Assembly (NCBI RefSeq): GCF_002163625.1
Contig: NZ_CP020892.1
Span: forward strand, 310,001 to 374,000
Length of the DNA stretch: 64,000 nucleotides
From: Pseudomonas sp. M30-35
GTDB lineage: Bacteria > Pseudomonadota > Gammaproteobacteria > Pseudomonadales > Pseudomonadaceae
Direction: 5' to 3'
Position numbers and translations under genes: made by a program. The notes under the pieces were generated by a model. That model worked only from the letters and a program-made list of their open reading frames with translations, was not told where the DNA came from and searched no databases. Of the stretch, positions 28,664 to 35,941 are shown in pieces (the first letter of the stretch is position 1; every line of letters starts with the position of its first letter).

Positions 28664-29988
28664 CAACTGACTCCCATGATACGAAGGGGTTTCGAGGCGT
28701 CGCTAGCTTCAGCCTGACGCTGCGCGGCATCGCGGTAGTCGCGGTACTTGTGTTGCGTGACGATGTGATCAGCAATGTGTTTGGCGTCGTGCCACACGCC
28801 CCAGATAAAGGTCGAGCCACGACGTGACAACCAAGGCAAACCGAGAAAGTAGATGCCCGGTTCGCTGGAGACACCGCGTTGATGCTGCGGCTTGCCTTGG
28901 GCATCGAAGGCGTCAACCTTGAGCCAACTGAAGTCAACCGCATAACCGGTCGCCCAGATGATTGAAGTAATGCCCGCCGCCGCTAAGTCCAGCTCAAGAA
29001 TCGGCTGGGTGACGCATGCCGGGTCCGGGTATTTTTTGCGCGCCTCGGGCTCTTCTGGCAAGTCGAGCTGATTACGTTCGATATAGGCATCGGCGGCGTC
29101 GAGCAGCGCCAGATAGTTCTCATCGCCCCGCGCCAGGTTCTCGGCAAGGTCCGGCTGAAAGGTTACAACGCCATTGTTGAAGGCTTTGGTCAGGCCAACA
29201 AGGGTCATGCCTTGGCTGGCAAGGTTGCGAAAATCAATTGTCTGTCCGCCCCGCGCGCCACTCACCGCAATGGTGACGTGTTCTTTGCCCGGCTGCGCTG
29301 CTTCTGCATCCCACTGGCCAAGTACGCCCAGCCACCAGCAAAAATCACGATTGCGATAGCTGCGTGGCGGGCGGTCATGGGCGCCAACCGAGAGGTAAAC
29401 CTGTTTGCCTGCACGCATTAATTCATCGGCGATTTGCACCCCGGATGAGCCCGCACCGACCACCAGCACAGCACCCTCGGGCAGCTGCTGTGGGTTGCGA
29501 TATGTCGCTGAGTGCAGTTGGTGGATGTCGCTATCGGTTGGCGCAATTGGTGGGATCACCGGACGCTGGAAAGGGCCCGTGGCGGCAACCACGCGATTGG
29601 CTTCGATGATGCCTTCAGAGGTTTCGATGGTGAAGCCTGGGCGGTCGCTATTGCGCATAACCTGTTTCACTTCCACGCCCGTGCGAATCGGCGCGTTGAA
29701 GGTTTTGGCGTACTCGACGAAGTAATCCGCGACCTGTTCTTTCGGCGCAAAAGCATCGGGGTCAAGGTCGAATTCCAACCCCGGAAAGCGGTCATGCCAA
29801 GCTGGGCCATTGGCAACCAGTGAGTCCCAACGCCCGGTTCGCCAGGCCTCGGCGATGCGGTTGCGCTCCAAGACAAGGTGTTCTACCCCAAGTTTGCTCA
29901 GGTGTTCGCTCATGGCCACACCTGCTTGGCCAGCGCCAACGACAAGCGTATCGATTTGAATGTTTTCAACTGTCATATCTGAGCCCAT
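28663..29988 (-). CDS. Flavin-containing monooxygenase, FMO/TrkA-like
   Basis: Flavoprotein of 441 residues. FAD-binding fold VVGAGQAGVAMSEHL near the N-terminus, NADPH-binding fold VVGAGSSGVQIADEL in the middle, and the linking ATGPFQRP and IIWATGYAVDFSW motifs. Related proteins oxidise amines, sulfides or ketones, or act in indole-acetate synthesis. First gene of a coupled operon FMO-RidA-DUF1028-M20. Amine oxidation to an imine would explain the RidA partner (inference). Start could be either this ATG or the one four codons later. Confidence 0.9.
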   Translation of the reverse strand: MGSDMTVENIQIDTLVVGAGQAGVAMSEHLSKLGVEHLVLERNRIAEAWRTGRWDSLVANGPAWHDRFPGLEFDLDPDAFAPKEQVADYFVEYAKTFNAPIRTGVEVKQVMRNSDRPGFTIETSEGIIEANRVVAATGPFQRPVIPPIAPTDSDIHQLHSATYRNPQQLPEGAVLVVGAGSSGVQIADELMRAGKQVYLSVGAHDRPPRSYRNRDFCWWLGVLGQWDAEAAQPGKEHVTIAVSGARGGQTIDFRNLASQGMTLVGLTKAFNNGVVTFQPDLAENLARGDENYLALLDAADAYIERNQLDLPEEPEARKKYPDPACVTQPILELDLAAAGITSIIWATGYAVDFSWLKVDAFDAQGKPQHQRGVSSEPGIYFLGLPWLSRRGSTFIWGVWHDAKHIADHIVTQHKYRDYRDAAQRQAEASDASKPLRIMGVS

Positions 29989-30680
29989 GTGGAAGGCGGG
30001 ACTGATTCAGGTCGAGACGCGGCCTTTACTGACGGCGCCGAACTGCCTACACCCGCATTCTGTCCACCGGGGCTGATTAGCGAAATTATGTTTTTTGTCG
30101 TTGTTGCCTATCTAAAAGCTGCTTTGCCTTGCAGCTATAGGCCTCTAGGCCACTGCTTGCCGGGTGTGAGAGGTTCAGTTAAACGCAGAGAGTTGCCGCA
30201 AGGTGTGGTTAATAACTGTGCGGATAGCGCCGGTGCCAGCAACAAATACCGGCTAACGAGCTTTAGCCAGGATAGGGTCTGACGAGAAAACCTTCCGGTT
30301 TCCACCATGGCTGTGGAGAGGGACATTAGAACAATCAATGTGAGGGTAAAGATCAAAGCGTCGCTAACGGCCAGAAGCGATTACCCGCGAACGGCTTCTA
30401 ACGACCTCAAACAGTCGTTCAGCGGCATAACAAGTGTGGTCTGCCTCCGACTGTTCGTGTGGGATGCGGGTGTAGGATGTTTCCTATTGTTTACGAAAAA
30501 TGGATGTAGGTCAGTTTCTCATCGCCGATACATGTATCTTCGGTAATCCAAGGAACAACTGGGTATGGAGCTTAGGGCGGCATTCAGCTGTGTTTCCTGA
30601 CTCCTGATTTCTGACTGGAAGATTTGATTCTCAGTCTTGAAATTTGAATTACCACGTTAGTTCATTGCGGAGAAGATCAT
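29989..30680. other. Gene-free stretch before the fimbrial gene
   Basis: About 690 bases without a supported gene. The left part must hold the promoter of the monooxygenase operon. A perfect 12-base palindrome GATACATGTATC lies at 30527-30538 and an AAAACC/GGTTT mini-hairpin at about 30287-30301. Small open frames here show no family features. Looks like degraded or foreign DNA. Confidence 0.55.
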
Positions 30681-31208
30681 ATGAAAACTTCTATCAAGTT
30701 GTTTATTGCTATCTGCAGCGTCCTGATTTCCAGCAGCGCACTCGCTGTCGATGGCACCATCAATATTACCGGTAATATTATCGACGCTTCCTGCACCATC
30801 AGTATTAATGGTGGTGCTGCCAACACCACTGTTGAACTGCCTAAAGTATCGACTACCGCACTGGCTTCTGACGGTGCTGTGGCCGGTTCTATGCCCTTAA
30901 ACTTCAATCTATCAGGATGTCCGCCAAACAGCGTTGTACTCGCCTCCTTCGAATCGAACAATGTCGATCAGAGTACCGGCTTTCTGGCCAACAAATCCGC
31001 TGCGCCCGCTGGCAACGTTGAGGTACAGATTCTTAATCGTAATGGTCATGTCATCGACCTGCGTAACCAGGTCAACAACTTCGGTGGCTTTACCGATGCC
31101 ATCGGTAACACCAATCTGACATTCAACCTGCGGTATGTCGCAGTGGGCGGCGCCGCGACTGCTGGGGGCGTTGATACTCTGCTGGTTTATACCTTGCATT
31201 ATCCCTAA
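30681..31208 (+). CDS. Orphan type 1-like fimbrial subunit
   Basis: Secreted protein of 175 residues with a signal peptide (about 1-22, ending ALA). Chaperone-usher pilin features: DASCTIS near residue 37 and LSGCPPNS near residue 75 for the conserved disulfide, and a C-terminal strand LLVYTLHYP with alternating hydrophobic residues for chaperone contact. GGAGAAGATCAT precedes the ATG. No chaperone or usher gene is nearby, so it is either a remnant or uses an assembly system elsewhere. Confidence 0.85.
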   Translation: MKTSIKLFIAICSVLISSSALAVDGTINITGNIIDASCTISINGGAANTTVELPKVSTTALASDGAVAGSMPLNFNLSGCPPNSVVLASFESNNVDQSTGFLANKSAAPAGNVEVQILNRNGHVIDLRNQVNNFGGFTDAIGNTNLTFNLRYVAVGGAATAGGVDTLLVYTLHYP

Positions 31209-31355
31209 GCAGTTTTACCAAGAAGCAGACCACGATTGCTATGCTACGACGACCAACAATCGTAGCCTGTACCCTAATGCCTATGAGACCTTTGAAGGCA
31301 CTCCCTCCGTGATCGCTGCATAGCGCTGAACGAAAACTGCCAAAAGGAAGCTGGT

Positions 31356-32675
31356 ATGAGTTTTAAACGCAATTCGCTGTTGTTGGCATTAATAGGAGCT
31401 TTACTGGTGAACCAGAATGTCTCTGCTGCTACGGGAGCTGCACCACTGGATGCAAAAGCCAGTGAGCCACAACTGCTGGGCTTGATGCAGGGCACACCAC
31501 CGGCTGCAGAAAAAGTCGTGAATTTTTCCAACTTTCTGCAATTTCCTTTCACTCGCTGGTCGTTCTCCCACATCCGTGAAGTGGTGCCTACGGTGCAGGT
31601 GCCCCGCGGCAGTGGCGCGGTTAGCGCACTGCCCCGCGCTGAACGTGACGATATTGATGGCCTGAGTTTCAAACCCATGGGTAGCGACAACGTCATGACC
31701 TGGAAGCAGTCGCTGGCGGCCAATTACACCGATGGCATTGTGGTGCTGCACCGCGGAAAGCTTGTGTACGAACGTTATTTGGGTGCGCTTAAACCTGAAG
31801 GGCAGCATATTGCCTTTTCCGTGACCAAATCCTTTATCGGCACCCTGGCTGCGATGCTGGTTGCTGATGGGACGCTGGACGAAAACGCGTTGGTTTCACG
31901 TTATGTGCCGGAGCTCAAAGACAGCGCATTTGGCAATGCCACCGTGCGGCAAGTAATGGACATGACCACCAGCATTGATTATTCCGAAGACTATGCCGAC
32001 CCCAAAGCCGGTGTTTGGGAGTACAGTCGCGCCGGCCATCTGATACCGCGTCCTGCCGGCTATACCGGCGCCACCTCCCTCTACGGCTTCTTGCAGAAAC
32101 TTAAAGCCGACGGCGAGCACGGCCAGGAGTTTGCCTACAAAACCGTCAACTCCGATGCACTGGCCTGGGTGGTGCAGCGGGTAACGGGTAAGCCCTTTGC
32201 CGAACTCTTGCAAGAGCGAATTTGGAGCAAGCTGGGCGCAGAACAGGACGCCTACATAATGGTTGATGAGGTCGGCACTGGCTTTGCCGGCGGTGGTTTC
32301 AATGCCAGCCTGCGGGATATGGCCCGCTTTGGCGAAGCCATGCGCCTCAATGGTCGCTTCAACGGACAGCAGATAATTCCCGAAGCGGTGGTTGCCGATA
32401 TCCGCAAGGGTGGGGACCAGAACCAGTTTGCCAAGGCAGGCTACAAAACCTTGCCAGGTTGGAGTTACCGCAATATGTGGTGGGTGACCAACAACGACCA
32501 CCAGGCGTTTACAGCGCGGGGTATCTACGGCCAAACCATTTATGTCGATCCCAAGGCCGAGATGGTGATTGCCCGCTTTGCTTCCTACCCGGTGGCGATG
32601 AACGCCCAGATCGATCCGACTTCACTGCCTGCTTACTCTGCTCTGGCCGACTTCCTGATGGCCAAAGACAAATAG
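31356..32675 (+). CDS. Serine hydrolase of the beta-lactamase/NylB fold
   Basis: Protein of 439 residues with a signal peptide (about 1-24, ending VSA). The Ser-x-x-Lys catalytic pair is Ser155-Val-Thr-Lys158 (AFSVTKSFIG). EYSRAGHL and YKTVNSDALAWVV give the Tyr and Asn regions, and GGGFNASLRDMARFGE is typical of 6-aminohexanoate-dimer hydrolase and esterase EstB relatives. Probably a periplasmic or surface esterase/amidase. RBS AAAGGAAG precedes the ATG. It is alone on its transcript as far as visible. Confidence 0.88.
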   Translation: MSFKRNSLLLALIGALLVNQNVSAATGAAPLDAKASEPQLLGLMQGTPPAAEKVVNFSNFLQFPFTRWSFSHIREVVPTVQVPRGSGAVSALPRAERDDIDGLSFKPMGSDNVMTWKQSLAANYTDGIVVLHRGKLVYERYLGALKPEGQHIAFSVTKSFIGTLAAMLVADGTLDENALVSRYVPELKDSAFGNATVRQVMDMTTSIDYSEDYADPKAGVWEYSRAGHLIPRPAGYTGATSLYGFLQKLKADGEHGQEFAYKTVNSDALAWVVQRVTGKPFAELLQERIWSKLGAEQDAYIMVDEVGTGFAGGGFNASLRDMARFGEAMRLNGRFNGQQIIPEAVVADIRKGGDQNQFAKAGYKTLPGWSYRNMWWVTNNDHQAFTARGIYGQTIYVDPKAEMVIARFASYPVAMNAQIDPTSLPAYSALADFLMAKDK

Positions 32676-32874
32676 GGCATTCAACTCTTGATTGATCAGT
32701 GCTCTTGCCGCCACTGGTCAATCATCTCCCGCCGCCAGTTAGCTGAAAGGCTCTGGAAGTGTCCACTGCGAAGACGAGTTAAGCATTCCTTTCGAGAATG
32801 CATATTATGAAATTAATGAATTTTTATTATTTCATGATGTGGCGTAGCTTGATTCAAGGACATGGAGAATTGCC

Positions 32875-33591
32875 TTGAAATCATCCCCTCTAAATTCGGC
32901 TGAAAAATTCGATACCTCACGCGCCAATGAGTACGCACGGCAGAGCCGTATTGCACTTGCAGGGTATGACGCCTGCCAAGATTTGGCTGCTTGCATGCTG
33001 GCGGCAAGCCTGGGTAATGCGCGTTCCGCGAAAATACTGGTCGTTGGCGCTGGCGGTACGGCGCAAGAGATTATTGCGATGGCAACGTTGGAGCCGGGTT
33101 GGCGCTTCACGGCCGTTGATCCATCCGAGCCGATGCTCGAGGCTGCGGCGGAGCAGTTGAAAGCCAATAATTTGCTCGAAAGAACAAGCCTGTATCTTGG
33201 GCATGTTGAAGACCTTACCGCGGACGAATCATACGACGCAGCCACCTTGATCGGTGTGCTCCATCATCTCGATGGGGATGCTGCGAAGCGACAAATCTTA
33301 CAATCCATTCAGGCTCACCTAAAACCGGGCGCGCCGCTGATCGTCGCAGGCAATCAATATGCTTATGCCAGCCAACCGTTACTGCTTGCCGCTTGGGGGC
33401 AGCGGTGGCGACAGCATGGCGCCAGCGCGGATGAAGTGAAGGCCAAACTCGGGAAAATCCTGCAAGGCGCTGATCCTCCGCAATCCGAGGCAGCAGTTCA
33501 AAAACTCCTGCATGACGCCGGATATGGAGACGCTACGCGTTTCTTCAGTAGCCTTTTCTGGGGGGCGTGGTTGACGTGCAAAGAGGTTTGA
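32875..33591 (+). CDS. Class I SAM-dependent methyltransferase
   Basis: Protein of 238 residues. SAM-binding motif I ILVVGAGGTAQEII, motif II FTAVDPSEPMLEAA, and the catalytic-face block YDAATLIGVLHHL are clear. The start is TTG at 32875, seven bases after GGAG; no in-frame ATG lies nearby. The substrate cannot be deduced. It is the last ordinary gene before the integron remnant. Confidence 0.85.
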   Translation: MKSSPLNSAEKFDTSRANEYARQSRIALAGYDACQDLAACMLAASLGNARSAKILVVGAGGTAQEIIAMATLEPGWRFTAVDPSEPMLEAAAEQLKANNLLERTSLYLGHVEDLTADESYDAATLIGVLHHLDGDAAKRQILQSIQAHLKPGAPLIVAGNQYAYASQPLLLAAWGQRWRQHGASADEVKAKLGKILQGADPPQSEAAVQKLLHDAGYGDATRFFSSLFWGAWLTCKEV

Positions 33592-33950
33592 ACAGGGGCG
33601 TGAATGACTGACTCTGGCTGGCTTCAGTTGCTCGTAATCGGCCGCTAGCGGCCCAGAGTGTGTAAAAACGCGTAGCTCAAATCGAAGTACGTGCGTCTGC
33701 GTGAAATCTAAAATTTGTTGCTATGTCAGCAAACCAAGATTTCGCATAGAAGCGCGATTTTCTGCGCAGCTGTGGGCGCCTAGTGTGCTCAAAAACGGTT
33801 TTACACAGCCAGGGCCAAAAGCGGCCCTTCACGACAGGCCGGGGTCGGCCAAGAGCGGACGTTTACGGATGATTTGAAGCCGTTTGGAAGCAAGGCACTA
33901 TTCAAGAGCCCCTTGCTCCCAGCTCCAAGATGAAACGGGTGAAGACTGAG
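33592..33950. other. Non-coding left flank of the integron, with transposon-end remnant
   Basis: No gene seen. It contains a 155-base element with facing TGTGTAAAA ends (33656-33810) and runs of GGCC-rich text (AGGGCCAAAAGCGGCCC at 33810-33826). The segment from 33951 downward replaces the missing part of the integrase gene. Confidence 0.6.
33656..33810. mobile_element. Degenerate element with terminal inverted repeats
   Basis: GAGTGTGTAAAAACGCG at 33656-33672 faces AAAACGGTTTTACACAGCC at 33792-33810; the shared end is TGTGTAAAA-CG. The interior is non-coding. It resembles the two ends of an insertion sequence brought together, or a MITE. Family not assigned. Confidence 0.55.
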
Positions 33951-34138
33951 GGCCAGCCAGGTAAGAAACTCGCTAACTTCCGCTGGCCCATCTCCAGAGG
34001 GTGACGCATCCGGTGGTAGCGCAGGAAATAGCGTATCCAGTACCAGTAGGTCTTCTCGGTGCGAATGCTGTAGTGATTCACCCTAATGACGTTACGAAAC
34101 TGTTCTCGCAGGCGTGGCTTGGCTGATGTGGTATCCAT
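33951..34138 (-). pseudogene. intI: Integron integrase intI, truncated and frameshifted
   Basis: N-terminal about 63 residues of an integron-type tyrosine recombinase. VNHYSIRTEKTYWYWIRYF and LRYHRMRHPLEMG match the SAM-like N-domain of IntI proteins. After MGQR the reading frame breaks near 33980: a one-base loss puts EVSEFLTWLA, the expected continuation, in the next frame. Beyond WLA (33951) nothing resembles an integrase in any frame, so the catalytic domain (Arg, His, Tyr) is gone. The open frame itself continues to 33902 with unrelated residues. Orientation opposite to the cassettes is the standard integron layout. Confidence 0.88.
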
Positions 34139-34150
34139 ATCGCATCAACG

Positions 34151-34166
34151 CTGTATGTTTGCACAG
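34151..34166 (-). promoter_or_regulatory. LexA-type SOS box upstream of intI
   Basis: CTGTATGTTTGCACAG fits CTG-N10-CAG and ends 12 bases before the intI start codon. SOS control by a LexA box in the integrase promoter is established for several integrons. Extended on the right by TA as in the longer LexA consensus. Confidence 0.75.
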
Positions 34167-34269
34167 TATTATTGGTTGCACAAAAAGAGGAGGCCAAGCG
34201 AATACAGGTTATATGCAACAGTAAGAAGATAACCAACTGTTTTATAAAGAGAATTTACGTATTGAATCG

Positions 34270-34343
34270 ATCGGGTGAGGTGTTGTTATGAAGAAGTCAC
34301 TAATATGCAATCATAAAGCCGTCGGTCCACTCAACTGTTAGAA
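34270..34343 (+). other. Putative attI recombination site
   Basis: The segment between the intI promoter and the first cassette ends in GTTAGAA (34337-34343), a good GTTRRRY core. By the integron rule the strand exchange lies after the G at 34337. The extent of the site to the left is an estimate. Confidence 0.6.
34288..34341 (+). CDS. 17-codon ORF in attI, stop on the core site
   Basis: ATG at 34288 has GAGGTG five bases upstream, an excellent ribosome site. It encodes MKKSLICNHKAVGPLNC and its TAG (34339-34341) is part of the GTTAG core at the attI/cassette junction. The first cassette gene begins 11 bases later. In class 1 integrons a short ORF within attI1 (ORF-11) raises translation of the first cassette; this looks like an independent equivalent. 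Too short for homology evidence, so the call rests on the ribosome site and position. Confidence 0.55.
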   Translation: MKKSLICNHKAVGPLNC

Positions 34344-34352
34344 GGAGGCACT

Positions 34353-34712
34353 ATGAAAACAACAGTCGACCTTGAGATTTTTAGCCCACGATGGGGCAAC
34401 GAAGATACGTATACGGTTCAGCTCAATCGGGATTTCATGGAAATAAAAATGTCCCCGAGAGTTTCGAGGGCCACATGGATAGAAAATCAAGATCCAGAAT
34501 GGAGCGGCGAATCCATTCAGGCAATTATGAATAATGACAATATTTACCCACCAAAAATCACGCAAGATCTTTTCGAGCACGTATGGAAAGAGTGGCGAAA
34601 CGGCGACATAAATGATCAACAAGCCGAGGCCGAACTTCAAGAAATTGCTAAATGGATCAACGCCGTTACTCGCGCGAAGCCAGATACAGAGTTCTGGAAT
34701 AAGTACTTCTAA
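34353..34712 (+). CDS. Cassette 1: hypothetical protein
   Basis: Protein of 119 residues, not recognised beyond its resemblance in style to other integron cassette proteins. It is acidic and Trp-rich (WGNEDTYTVQLNRDF, WIENQDPEW, EHVWKEWRNGDI), without signal peptide or membrane span, and ends FWNKYF. AAGGAGG precedes the ATG. The TAA stop is embedded in the attC inverse core TTCTAAC. As first cassette, it should be the best expressed of the array. Confidence 0.8.
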   Translation: MKTTVDLEIFSPRWGNEDTYTVQLNRDFMEIKMSPRVSRATWIENQDPEWSGESIQAIMNNDNIYPPKITQDLFEHVWKEWRNGDINDQQAEAELQEIAKWINAVTRAKPDTEFWNKYF

Positions 34713-34783
34713 CAAGTGGCTCAAATCGCTCGCTACGCTCACTGGGACGGGCTAAAGCCCGCCCCTTAGCTTAATCGTTAGGT
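34707..34783 (+). repeat. attC site 1
   Basis: 77 bases from TTCTAAC to GTTAGGT. Contains the internal stem GACGGGCTAAAGCCCGCC shared with other sites of the array. Type-A site of this array. Confidence 0.9.
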
Positions 34784-34795
34784 TGCAATGAAAGT

Positions 34796-35275
34796 ATGCA
34801 GATACTGACCTACAAAAGAACACATACTGGCGACCCCGACTCATCAGGTCGATTTGGCATCAATGACTGTATGGGCCGTATCCGCAATTGGAATTTTGAT
34901 GCTGTAATCGGTGTCGGTGGTTATGGCTCGGAACCTAGGAGCTATGGCATTGAGGGGCGTATAAATTGGGTCGGCCTTAATCCAACCCGTACGCCACATC
35001 CACAAGGTTACGGTCAAATCGTAACCTTTGAGTCGTTTGCATTGTTTGAAGAAAAGGGACCACTGCTTTCCGAACTAGCCCCGCTCATAGCACGTCGCAT
35101 GTACGAAAAACGGGCTCGCGTATTGTTCAAGTCATATTCTTCAATGGAAAAAGCCGAAGCAGAAGTTCTATTGCTATCTTTGCTAGGTAATAGCCAATCA
35201 ATAACCCCTACCGTCAAAGCGCGCCGTAAATGCCACAAGTTAAGAGCCGTAAAAAATTGCCGCGTTGCAACTTAA
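34796..35275 (+). CDS. Cassette 2: hypothetical protein
   Basis: Protein of 159 residues of unknown function. Gly-rich central part (VIGVGGYGSEPRSYGIEGR, INWVGLNPTR) and a charged C-terminal half (RRMYEKRARVLFKSYSSMEK). No signal peptide or membrane span. No good ribosome site; a seven-codon ORF starting at 34788 overlaps its start, which could give coupled translation. TAA lies in the ACTTAAC core. Confidence 0.75.
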   Translation: MQILTYKRTHTGDPDSSGRFGINDCMGRIRNWNFDAVIGVGGYGSEPRSYGIEGRINWVGLNPTRTPHPQGYGQIVTFESFALFEEKGPLLSELAPLIARRMYEKRARVLFKSYSSMEKAEAEVLLLSLLGNSQSITPTVKARRKCHKLRAVKNCRVAT

Positions 35276-35345
35276 CAAATGGTTCAAACCGTTCGCTTCG
35301 CTCACTGGGACGGGCTAAAGCCCGCCCCTTAACCAAACGCTAGGC
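35270..35345 (+). repeat. attC site 2
   Basis: 76 bases from ACTTAAC, a perfect RYYYAAC, to GCTAGGC, where the usual GTT is GCT. Type-A site, very close in sequence to attC 1. Confidence 0.88.
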
Positions 35346-35350
35346 GAAAA

Positions 35351-35842
35351 ATGAGCACCAAAGCCAAATTCGAGCTACATGCCCTAAATTTAGGAAAGCT
35401 GGTCGGCAATCTTTTGACAATCGAGATGGCAGCTAGAATGTTTCTAGCTAAGCACGACGAAGACTTTCAATCCAAGATCGCAACTCAGCTACCGCGAGTT
35501 TCGGAAGGGGATCTTGTCGAATCGGATGCGTTCACCAATGCTGACGACTTAAGGCAAACGCTGCAGAAGTACAACAAGCGTGCGCCCAATGCGTTGGCAG
35601 TTCCGATTGATGAGATTGTATCTCTTCGAGACGCGTTGGCGCACGGGCGGACATTCGGATTCGGAGAGATACAGCACCTGAGGCTACTTAAATTTAGCCG
35701 GAAAGCTGCCGAAGGAAAGCATCGTGTCGAGTTGGCGCAAGACATGAGCGAAACCTGGTTTGTGCACAACATCCGCGTGCTCGAATCCGCGTTACAGAGC
35801 CTCACGCAGGCGTTGGACTATGAGCAGCGCGAGTTTGACTAG
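35351..35842 (+). CDS. Cassette 3: putative HEPN-like protein
   Basis: Protein of 163 residues, largely alpha-helical by composition. SLRDALAHGRTFG contains Arg93-Asp-Ala-Leu-Ala-His98, an R-x4-H motif with a polar residue after the Arg, the signature of HEPN RNases and of HEPN-like antitoxin partners. An N-terminal helix region (LGKLVGNLLTIEMAARMF) and a C-terminal helix fit a HEPN bundle. If right, it may be a toxin or antiphage RNase. No antitoxin gene is visible in the cassette. The motif is short, so the assignment is tentative. It starts six bases after the core. Confidence 0.7.
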   Translation: MSTKAKFELHALNLGKLVGNLLTIEMAARMFLAKHDEDFQSKIATQLPRVSEGDLVESDAFTNADDLRQTLQKYNKRAPNALAVPIDEIVSLRDALAHGRTFGFGEIQHLRLLKFSRKAAEGKHRVELAQDMSETWFVHNIRVLESALQSLTQALDYEQREFD

Positions 35843-35848
35843 CCCGGC

Positions 35849-35932
35849 GCCTAACAAGGACAGGCACAGCGACGGCTTTTCCGTTGCGGCTTCGCCTCCA
35901 CTACAAAGCCGCGCGTGCTGGCGGCGTTAGGA
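35849..35932 (+). repeat. attC site 3 (divergent type)
   Basis: 84 bases from GCCTAAC to GTTAGGA. The body (CAAGGACAGGCACAGCGACGG ends aside) differs from the other sites; its arms pair as AAGGACAGGCACAGC against GCGTGCTGGCGGCG only partly. Indicates a cassette captured from another integron. Confidence 0.85.
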
Positions 35933-35941
35933 AAAACTGAA

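Noticed and set aside
30135..30356. 73-codon minus-strand ORF with a hydrophobic start
   Set aside because: Isolated, no ribosome site, lies in apparently degraded intergenic DNA.
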